Shown piece after piece: positions 5,402 through 9,555 of a stretch of 9,555 nt of DNA. The stretch spans positions 1 to 9,555 of the forward strand of contig JACRHX010000067.1 of assembly GCA_016211955.1 (NCBI GenBank). The letters are read 5' to 3'. The translations under genes were made by a program, and so were the position numbers. The number at the start of each line of letters is the position of its first letter. Within the stretch, counting starts at the first letter, position 1. The DNA comes from Parcubacteria group bacterium. Lineage in GTDB: Bacteria > Patescibacteriota > Minisyncoccia > UBA6257 > JACRHW01. The notes under the pieces were generated by a model, which did not search any database, had not been told where the DNA came from, and saw only the letters and a program-made list of their open reading frames with translations.

Positions 5402-6082
5402 ATGGGACACAAAATTCATCCAAAATCATTTCGCCTTGGTGTGCAAAGCACATGGACGAGCAGGTGGCTCATGGGCAAGAAAAAATTCCCCTATCTTCTT
5501 GAGGAGGATTGGAGTATTCGTGAGTATCTCGCCGTGCGACTTAAACATACCGAAGTTGATTCGATTTCGATCGAACGTTCTGGAAGCAATCTTAAAATAA
5601 CTATTCGTGTTTCGAAGCCGGGTCTTGTTATTGGAAGAGGAGGAAAAGATATAGAGCTTTTGAAAAAAGGTGTTGAAAAAATTTTGAATACTATTACAAA
5701 AAAATATCCAAAGCACACTACAACAAAACGTACTCTTTCTCTAAATGTTGAAGAGGTGCCAAAACAAGATACAAGTGCGGTAGTGATGGCTCAAGAGCTT
5801 GCGGGGCAAATTGAACGACGTAACCCATTCCGAAGGACGATGAAAAGATACTTGGACCTTATTTTGCAAAATACAAAAATTTCTGGAGCAAAAATTCGCA
5901 TGTCGGGTAGATTAGATGGAAACGAAATTTCACGCGCAGAGTGGCTCGCAAAAGGAAAAATTCCTCTTCAGACATTGCGCGCTCTCATTGATTATGGTGA
6001 AGCAACTGCGCATTGTACGTATGGTGCTGTTGGGATCAAGGTATGGATTTATAAAGGTGAATTCTTGACGGAAAAAATATGA
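5402..6082 (+). CDS. rpsC: 30S ribosomal protein S3 (uS3)
   Basis: S3 forms part of the mRNA entry channel of the small subunit together with S4 and S5. The 226-residue product fits the usual 205-235. It begins MGHKIHPKSFRLGVQSTWTS, a variant of the more common MGQKVNPxGxRLG. The KH domain carries VIGRGGKDIELLKKGVEK, with the GxxG loop at 78-81. The C-terminal domain includes AQELAGQIERRNPFRRTMKR, SGRLDGNEISRAEW and TLRALIDYGEATAHCTYGAVGIKVWIYKGE. The TGA stop overlaps the rplP start as ATGA (6079-6082). That shows TGA is not recoded here and implies translational coupling. Confidence 0.97.
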   Translation: MGHKIHPKSFRLGVQSTWTSRWLMGKKKFPYLLEEDWSIREYLAVRLKHTEVDSISIERSGSNLKITIRVSKPGLVIGRGGKDIELLKKGVEKILNTITKKYPKHTTTKRTLSLNVEEVPKQDTSAVVMAQELAGQIERRNPFRRTMKRYLDLILQNTKISGAKIRMSGRLDGNEISRAEWLAKGKIPLQTLRALIDYGEATAHCTYGAVGIKVWIYKGEFLTEKI

Positions 6083-6492
6083 TGATTCCAAAGAAGGTAA
6101 AACATAGAAAGTGGCAAAAAGGACGAAACAAAAAACGTTTGGTGGAAACACGGGGAACTGATCTTACCTATGGGATGCTTGGGCTTCAGGCATCGGAGGC
6201 CGCATGGATAAATTCGAGACAGATAGAGGCTGCGCGAAAATCCATTGTTTTTTTCTTAAAAAAGGGAGGTAAGCTTTGGATCCGCATTTTTCCCGATAAA
6301 CCAGTCACGAAACGTCCACCAGAGGTAACTATGGGGGGTGGTAAGGGAGCAGTGGATCACTATGTGTTTCCTGTGCGTCCAGGAAGAATGTTGTTTGAGC
6401 TTGACGGACTTTTAGAGGTAAACGCGCGAGAGGCTCTTCGAAGAGCGGCGCATAAGCTTCCTATTAAGACAAGGATTATTGCAAAAATATGA
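6079..6492 (+). CDS. rplP: 50S ribosomal protein L16 (uL16)
   Basis: L16 organises the A-site tRNA region of the large subunit. The 137-residue product matches the family length. Landmarks are PKKVKHRKWQKGRNKK, SRQIEAARKSIVFFLKKGGKLW, IRIFPDKPVTKRPP (68-81), MGGGKG (85-90) and the C-terminal ALRRAAHKLPIKTRIIAKI. At the position of E. coli Arg81, the arginine hydroxylated by YcfD/RoxA just before MGKGKG, this protein has Thr84. There are two adjacent ATG codons, 6079 and 6082. The first overlaps the rpsC stop as ATGA, and I chose it for that coupling, although either would give a functional N-terminus. The 3' end overlaps rpmC by four bases in the same way. Confidence 0.96.
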   Translation: MMIPKKVKHRKWQKGRNKKRLVETRGTDLTYGMLGLQASEAAWINSRQIEAARKSIVFFLKKGGKLWIRIFPDKPVTKRPPEVTMGGGKGAVDHYVFPVRPGRMLFELDGLLEVNAREALRRAAHKLPIKTRIIAKI

Positions 6493-6671
6493 AGGTGAAA
6501 GCATTACGTGAATTAAACAGAGAGGAGCTTGTAAAAGCGCTTCATGAAAAACACCAGATTCTCAAGGATCTACGTTTTGAAATTGCTCAAGGAAAGGTTA
6601 AAAATGCGCATGTTATTCGATCTACCAAGAAAGAGATAGCACGCATACTCACTATTTTTAATAGTAAATAA
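6489..6671 (+). CDS. rpmC: 50S ribosomal protein L29 (uL29)
   Basis: L29 is a small two-helix protein at the exit-tunnel rim next to L23. The 60-residue product has the family pattern: LRELNREELVKALHEKHQIL, LRFEIAQGKVKNAHVIRSTKKEIARILT. The usual length is 60-70. Its ATG overlaps the rplP stop as ATGA at 6489-6492, so translation is probably coupled. AAGGA at 6471-6475 is 13 bases upstream, too far for standard use. It ends three bases before rpsQ. Confidence 0.95.
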   Translation: MKVKALRELNREELVKALHEKHQILKDLRFEIAQGKVKNAHVIRSTKKEIARILTIFNSK

Positions 6672-6674
6672 TAT

Positions 6675-6947
6675 ATGGCACACCGAACTTTTGAAGGTAT
6701 TGTAGTAAGTGATGCGATGCAAAAAACGCGTGTTATTGAAATTATTCGTTTTAAGAAACACCCCCGATATCATAAGTTATTAAAAGTTTCCGAAAGATTG
6801 AAAGCACATGATGAGAAAAATGAGTTTAAGAAGGGAGACAGGGTCGTTATTGAAGAAACAAGACCGCTCTCTAGACAAAAACGTTGGAATATCGTTAAAT
6901 TAATAGCCCGTAAAGAAATTACGGAGAATCTAGAATCTAGTAGCTAG
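6675..6947 (+). CDS. rpsQ: 30S ribosomal protein S17 (uS17)
   Basis: S17 is a primary 16S rRNA binder of the OB-fold type. The 90-residue product shows EGIVVSDAMQKTRVIEIIRFKKHPRYHKLLK, KAHDEKNEFKKGDRVVIEETRPLSRQKRWNIV. The family usually has 80-90 residues. The last residues, ENLESSS, are encoded by a direct repeat GAATCTA-GAATCTA (6926-6939) that also forms the left arm of a long imperfect palindrome running into the spacer. The tail may therefore have been changed by that repeat. The start lies three bases after rpmC, preceded by AATAATAT and no Shine-Dalgarno. Confidence 0.96.
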   Translation: MAHRTFEGIVVSDAMQKTRVIEIIRFKKHPRYHKLLKVSERLKAHDEKNEFKKGDRVVIEETRPLSRQKRWNIVKLIARKEITENLESSS

Positions 6948-6996
6948 AATACGGAACGAAATGTTCGTTTCTTCTAGATTCCAACTTCTAAATTCT
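6925..6996. repeat. Imperfect palindrome spanning the rpsQ end and the rpsQ-rplN spacer
   Basis: The outer arms 6926-6949 and 6972-6995 pair at 18 of 24 positions by hand count, with GAAT/ATTC at the outer end and CTAGAA/TTCTAG at the inner end. After a three-base bulge the inner stem GGAACGAA (6953-6960) pairs with TTCGTTTC (6964-6971), including one G-U, around the loop ATG. No U-tract follows, so it is not a typical terminator. It covers the rpsQ stop codon. It may be a degenerate palindromic repeat or a processing/stability element. Confidence 0.5.
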
Positions 6997-7003
6997 AAGA
7001 ATT
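6991..7003 (+). repeat. Inverted repeat touching the rplN start
   Basis: AATTCT (6991-6996) and AGAATT (6998-7003) are perfect complements around a single A and end exactly at the base before the rplN ATG. As DNA it is a 13-bp dyad of the operator type. As RNA it cannot close such a short loop without losing pairs. The function is unknown. Confidence 0.3.
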
Positions 7004-7375
7004 ATGATTCAAGATAAGACTATATTGCAAGTAGCAGATAATTCTGGCGCTAAAACCGTTCGTTGTTTTAAGGTGCTTGGCGGGTCAAAGCGTCGCTATG
7101 CTGGTATAGGAGATGTTATTGTTGCTTCTGTGCAAGGAGCAGAACCAAGAAAGGCGATTAAAAAGAAAGATATTGTAAAAGCGCTTGTAATACGCACAAA
7201 GGATGTTTTGAGAAGAAATAATGGGACGAGTGTCCGTTTTGGTGAAAATGCAGTAGTTATTCTTGATACAAATTTAACTGACCCTAAGGCAAGCCGTATT
7301 TTTGGTCCTGTACCACGAGAACTTAAAGAAATGGGCTATACCAAAATTATCTCAATGGCAGAAAATATTGTTTAG
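7004..7375 (+). CDS. rplN: 50S ribosomal protein L14 (uL14)
   Basis: L14 is a large-subunit interface protein that contacts 16S rRNA helix 14 (bridge B8) and is the docking site for RsfS. The 123-residue product equals the family length of 122-124. It starts MIQDKTILQVADNSGAKTVRCFKVLGG, followed by RRYAGIGDVIVASVQGAEPRKAIKKKDIVKALVIRT, RFGENAVVILD and GPVPRELKE. It is the first gene after the palindromic spacer and would be the first gene of the classical spc operon. It ends twelve bases before rplX. Confidence 0.97.
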   Translation: MIQDKTILQVADNSGAKTVRCFKVLGGSKRRYAGIGDVIVASVQGAEPRKAIKKKDIVKALVIRTKDVLRRNNGTSVRFGENAVVILDTNLTDPKASRIFGPVPRELKEMGYTKIISMAENIV

Positions 7376-7387
7376 TTCTATAAAAAT

Positions 7388-7690
7388 ATGATTAAGAAAG
7401 GCGACAACGTATATGTAACAACAGGGAAGGAGCGTGGAAAAACCGGACGTGTTTTAAGAGTGATACGAGAGATAGAGAGGGTAGTAATTGAAGGAGTCAA
7501 TGTCTACAAAAAACACATGCGTCCAAAGAAACAAGGACAAAAGGGAGAAATTGTTTCTGTTTCAAGGAGTATGAATATTTCAAACGTAATGATCGTTTGT
7601 TCAAAGTGTGGAGAAAGAACACGAGTGGGCCACACCATAACAGGAGACACGAAGGTAAGAACATGTAAAAAATGTAAAGGAGAGGTGTAA
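7388..7690 (+). CDS. rplX: 50S ribosomal protein L24 (uL24), zinc-ribbon form
   Basis: L24 starts assembly of the large subunit and lies at the tunnel exit. The 100-residue product has the N-terminal KOW segment KKGDNVYVTTGKERGKTGRV (3-22) and then GVNVYKKHMRPKKQGQKGEIV. The C-terminal part contains two CxxC pairs, CSKC at 71-74 and CKKC at 93-96, forming a probable zinc ribbon. Cysteine-bearing and cysteine-free L24 forms are both known among bacteria. The stop is followed by 13 ordinary bases and then by a MITE-like element that separates it from rplE. Confidence 0.96.
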   Translation: MIKKGDNVYVTTGKERGKTGRVLRVIREIERVVIEGVNVYKKHMRPKKQGQKGEIVSVSRSMNISNVMIVCSKCGERTRVGHTITGDTKVRTCKKCKGEV

Positions 7691-7703
7691 TATATCATAT
7701 CAG

Positions 7704-7844
7704 TATGCCAGGTAGTGAAAAGTCGACAATAAACTCAAATTCACCACGTGGTGTAATCAAGAAACTAAATATAAAAATATAACATTACTAGAGAGTTAAT
7801 TTATCCGCCCACGGCGGAAAGTCGACTTTCTACTACCTGGTATG
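7704..7844. mobile_element. 133-bp MITE-like element with TATG target duplication
   Basis: Inverted ends 7708-7727 (CCAGGTAGT..AAAGTCGAC) and 7821-7840 (GTCGACTTT..ACTACCTGG) match at 18 of 20 positions. Immediately outside both ends is the direct repeat TATG (7704-7707 and 7841-7844), which fits a 4-bp target duplication. Taking away one repeat and the element leaves rplX and rplE 14 bases apart, the spacing normal in this cluster. The interior has a perfect palindrome CACCACGTGGTG (7742-7753) and the hairpin TCCGCC-CAC-GGCGGA (7804-7818). It encodes nothing. The right-hand TATG includes the rplE start codon. It could instead be a long regulatory hairpin; insertion is favoured because the duplication and spacing agree. 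Confidence 0.6.
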
Positions 7845-8378
7845 ACTAAAAAGACAGTTACAAAAGAAAATAGCATGGCAACTCCTCGGGTTATGAAGGT
7901 GGTGCTTAATACTGGCATAGGGAGAATAATGAACCAGACTAAAAACCAAAAAGAGGTTCTCCAAGATGTTACTCGTCTTTTTCAATCTTTGGGAGGGCAA
8001 AAACCACAGGTAATTACCAGTAACAAATCAATTGCAACATTTAAATTAAGAAAGGGTATGCCTATTGGTTTAAGAATTACTTTGCGGGGAAAACGAGCAA
8101 AAGATTTTATCCAAAGACTCGTAAGTCTTGTTCTGCCCCGAGTACGTGATTTTAGAGGTATCGCCCTTTCTTCTCTTTCGATGAATAGTTTATCATTGGG
8201 GTTCAGAGAGCACATTGTATTTCCTGAAGTAATGAACGAGAATGCAAAAGTACCGTTTTCTTTGCAGGCAACAATAGTGAGTACTGCAAAAACAAAAGAT
8301 GCTTCGAGAACTCTTTTTGAGTCGTTAGGAATACGATTTTCTGTCAAAGACGAATCAACTCTTGGCAGAAAAAAATAA
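7842..8378 (+). CDS. rplE: 50S ribosomal protein L5 (uL5)
   Basis: L5 forms the central protuberance with 5S rRNA and L18 and contacts P-site tRNA. The 178-residue product shows ATPRVMKVVLNTGIG, LGGQKPQVITSNKSIATFKLRKGMPIGLRITLRG, FIQRLVSLVLPRVRDFRGI and IVFPEV. The conserved Pro-Arg is at residues 15-16, compared with 29-30 in E. coli, so the usual N-terminal helix is mostly missing, while the C-terminus (ESTLGRKK) is about ten residues longer. The start at 7842 lies inside the right-hand TATG repeat of the adjoining element. A later ATG at 7875 (MATPRV) is possible. In-frame sequence upstream reaches a TAA at 7797 without another start codon. Confidence 0.94.
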   Translation: MTKKTVTKENSMATPRVMKVVLNTGIGRIMNQTKNQKEVLQDVTRLFQSLGGQKPQVITSNKSIATFKLRKGMPIGLRITLRGKRAKDFIQRLVSLVLPRVRDFRGIALSSLSMNSLSLGFREHIVFPEVMNENAKVPFSLQATIVSTAKTKDASRTLFESLGIRFSVKDESTLGRKK

Positions 8379-8393
8379 TAATATCAAAAGAAT

Positions 8394-8579
8394 ATGGCAA
8401 AAAGTTCAGTTATAGCACGTGCATTAAAACCACCAAAATTTAGTACTCGAATAGTACGTCGTTGTTTTAAGTGTGGACGAAAGAGGGGATATATACGAGA
8501 TTTTAATCTTTGTAGAATCTGTTTTCGCGAGCTTGGGTCTCGAGGTCAAATCCCAGGAGTGAGAAAATCATCATGGTAA
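8394..8579 (+). CDS. rpsZ: 30S ribosomal protein S14, type Z (uS14)
   Basis: S14 helps assemble the head of the small subunit. This is the short zinc-binding form of 61 residues. It has CFKC at 24-27 and CRIC at 40-43, giving CxxC-x12-CxxC, which is the type Z zinc site. The rest, MAKSSVIARALKPPKF and FRELGSRGQIPGVRKSSW, is typical of the family. It lies between rplE (15 bases) and rpsH (13 bases), its normal place in the spc operon. The start is preceded by AAAAGAAT, with no real Shine-Dalgarno. Confidence 0.97.
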   Translation: MAKSSVIARALKPPKFSTRIVRRCFKCGRKRGYIRDFNLCRICFRELGSRGQIPGVRKSSW

Positions 8580-8592
8580 TATTTAACATATT

Positions 8593-8979
8593 ATGAATCC
8601 CTTTTTAGAAATGATAACAAAAATAAGAAATGCCTATCTCGCCAAGAAAGAAATAGTCAAGGTTGTTTCTACACGGCTTAATATAAAAATTGTTGATCTT
8701 CTTGTGCAGGAAGGATATCTTGAGGGTGTAATCAAGAAGGGTAGGGGTATTAAAAAATATCTCGAGATAAAACTTGCGTATAAAGAAGGTGTACCCAATA
8801 TTACAAAGCTTGGGTTAGTAAGTAAGCCGGGGCGTCGTGTGTATAAGGGGGCACAGGAAATAAGAAGGGTGCGGAATGGATATGGCATGAGCCTTGTTTC
8901 AACATCTCATGGTCTTCTTACAGACAAAGAGGCACGTGCAAAGAAATTAGGAGGAGAGGTACTCCTCGAAGTATATTAA
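8593..8979 (+). CDS. rpsH: 30S ribosomal protein S8 (uS8)
   Basis: S8 binds helix 21 of 16S rRNA early in assembly. In E. coli it represses the spc operon by binding mRNA at the L5 start. The 128-residue product is of family length (about 130). It begins MNPFLEMITKIRNAYLAKKE, shorter than the common MxxxDPIADMLTRIRNA, then has LVQEGYLEGV, LGLVSKPGRRVYKG and the signature GMSLVSTSHGLLTDKEARAKKLGGEVLLEVY. One base separates its stop from rplF. The MITE-like element lies at the place where S8 feedback would act in E. coli, so any such control here would have to cope with it. That is inference. Confidence 0.96.
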   Translation: MNPFLEMITKIRNAYLAKKEIVKVVSTRLNIKIVDLLVQEGYLEGVIKKGRGIKKYLEIKLAYKEGVPNITKLGLVSKPGRRVYKGAQEIRRVRNGYGMSLVSTSHGLLTDKEARAKKLGGEVLLEVY

Positions 8980-8980
8980 T

Positions 8981-9529
8981 ATGTCAAAGATAGGAAAAAA
9001 AGAAATTATTATACCTAGCGATGTAACCGTCACCCTCGACCCGGGTACTATTACTGTTTCGGGAAAAAGGGGTAAGGTGTCCATTCATCGCCTTGATGGC
9101 CTTACCATCTCAAATAATAATGGGGTAGTTACCGTTGAAAGACCGGAGCGTTCTCCCAACAAAAAAATTAATGCCTTTTGGGGTACCCAACAATCAATTC
9201 TCGCTGGTGCCGTGAAGGGGGTCCAGGAAGGATATGAGAAAAAACTAGAACTTGAGGGGGTAGGATATAAGGCAATAATGGAGGGTAAGACACTTGTTCT
9301 TAGTCTCGGTCTCAGTCACACCGTTCGCGTGGAACCTCCTGAAGGAATAGATATTGTAGTAGTAAAAAATAGCATGACTATTTCGGGTGTTGATAAGGCC
9401 CTTGTAGGTCAAGTTGCTGCAAATATTCGTGCATTTAAGAAACCAGAACCCTACAAAGGAAAGGGTATCAGGTATGCGGGTGAGATTATTCGTCGTAAAT
9501 CAGGTAAGAAGATGGCAGGTTCTGCATAA
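8981..9529 (+). CDS. rplF: 50S ribosomal protein L6 (uL6)
   Basis: L6 binds helix 97 and the sarcin-ricin region near the factor-binding site. The 182-residue product is of normal length (175-185). It begins MSKIGKKEIIIPSDVTV and carries the two repeated L6 folds (about 1-80 and 83-170). The second ends in the signature PEPYKGKGIRYAGEIIRRKSGKK. LELEGVGYKA marks the centre of the second fold. The start is one base after the rpsH stop. The purine-rich AGGAGAGG in the rpsH end is about 24 bases away and is unlikely to serve as a binding site. Confidence 0.97.
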   Translation: MSKIGKKEIIIPSDVTVTLDPGTITVSGKRGKVSIHRLDGLTISNNNGVVTVERPERSPNKKINAFWGTQQSILAGAVKGVQEGYEKKLELEGVGYKAIMEGKTLVLSLGLSHTVRVEPPEGIDIVVVKNSMTISGVDKALVGQVAANIRAFKKPEPYKGKGIRYAGEIIRRKSGKKMAGSA

Positions 9530-9551
9530 AACCTTTAAAGAGACTTAGATT

Positions 9552-9555
9552 ATGA
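9552..9555 (+). CDS. Probable start of the next gene (expected rplR, L18), cut by the window edge
   Basis: An ATG stands at 9552-9554, 22 bases after the rplF stop, and the window ends one base later. The spc order puts rplR (L18) here. Only the start codon is visible, so the identity rests on gene order alone. Confidence 0.25.

Noticed and set aside
6079..6082. TGA as a glycine codon, as in Gracilibacteria or Absconditabacteria
   Set aside because: rpsC and rplP end in TGA exactly at the expected family C-termini and overlap the next starts as ATGA, so TGA is a true stop.
7755..7783. Possible promoter inside the MITE-like element (TATAAC at 7778-7783)
   Set aside because: No -35-like hexamer is at the right distance and no extended -10 TG is present, so AT-richness is enough to explain it.
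7742..7830. Palindromes CACCACGTGGTG (7742-7753) and GAAAGTCGACTTTC (7817-7830) as separate operator sites
   Set aside because: Both lie inside the 7708-7840 element and the second overlaps its inverted end, so they are more simply parts of that element.
7691..7841. CRISPR array or tRNA in the rplX-rplE gap
   Set aside because: There is a single pair of inverted ends rather than repeated units with spacers, and no cloverleaf or T-loop sequence.

Overview
The window is a bacterial ribosomal-protein cluster, entirely on the + strand. It runs tuf - rpsJ - rplC - rplD - rplW - rplB - rpsS - rplV - rpsC - rplP - rpmC - rpsQ - rplN - rplX - rplE - rpsZ - rpsH - rplF, and the next start codon (expected rplR) sits at the very end. 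This is the end of the str operon followed by the S10 and spc operons in the classical bacterial order, with no gene missing and none foreign. The DNA is AT-rich, the standard code fits (TGA is a real stop in rpsC and rplP), and start codons lack Shine-Dalgarno motifs. S14 is the short zinc-binding type, L24 carries a zinc ribbon, and L22 and L23 have long extra tails. Together these suggest a Patescibacteria/CPR-type bacterium (Parcubacteria-like). That placement is an inference from overall character, not from a search.

Layout: 1-126 is a leader with a possible promoter. 127-1326 is tuf. 1327-1457 holds a strong hairpin and an extended -10 promoter candidate. 1458-1784 is rpsJ. 1785-2018 holds a 123-bp palindromic element and then a terminator-like attenuator directly before rplC. 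2019-4521 is rplC-rplD-rplW-rplB, tightly packed. 4522-4588 contains a near-consensus sigma70-type promoter. 4589-6947 is rpsS-rplV-rpsC-rplP-rpmC-rpsQ, with two ATGA overlaps. 6948-7003 is a spacer that forms an imperfect palindrome with the end of rpsQ. 7004-7690 is rplN-rplX. 7691-7841 is almost filled by a 133-bp MITE-like element. 7842-9529 is rplE-rpsZ-rpsH-rplF.

The genes together supply EF-Tu plus seven small-subunit and ten large-subunit proteins, including the peptide-exit-tunnel set L4, L22, L23, L24 and L29. The coding content is ordinary. The interest lies in the spacers: two MITE-like palindromes, one of which has duplicated the bases of the rplE start codon, a candidate attenuator upstream of rplC, and a promoter set that would divide the cluster into separately controlled segments. 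I found no unknown multi-gene system here.
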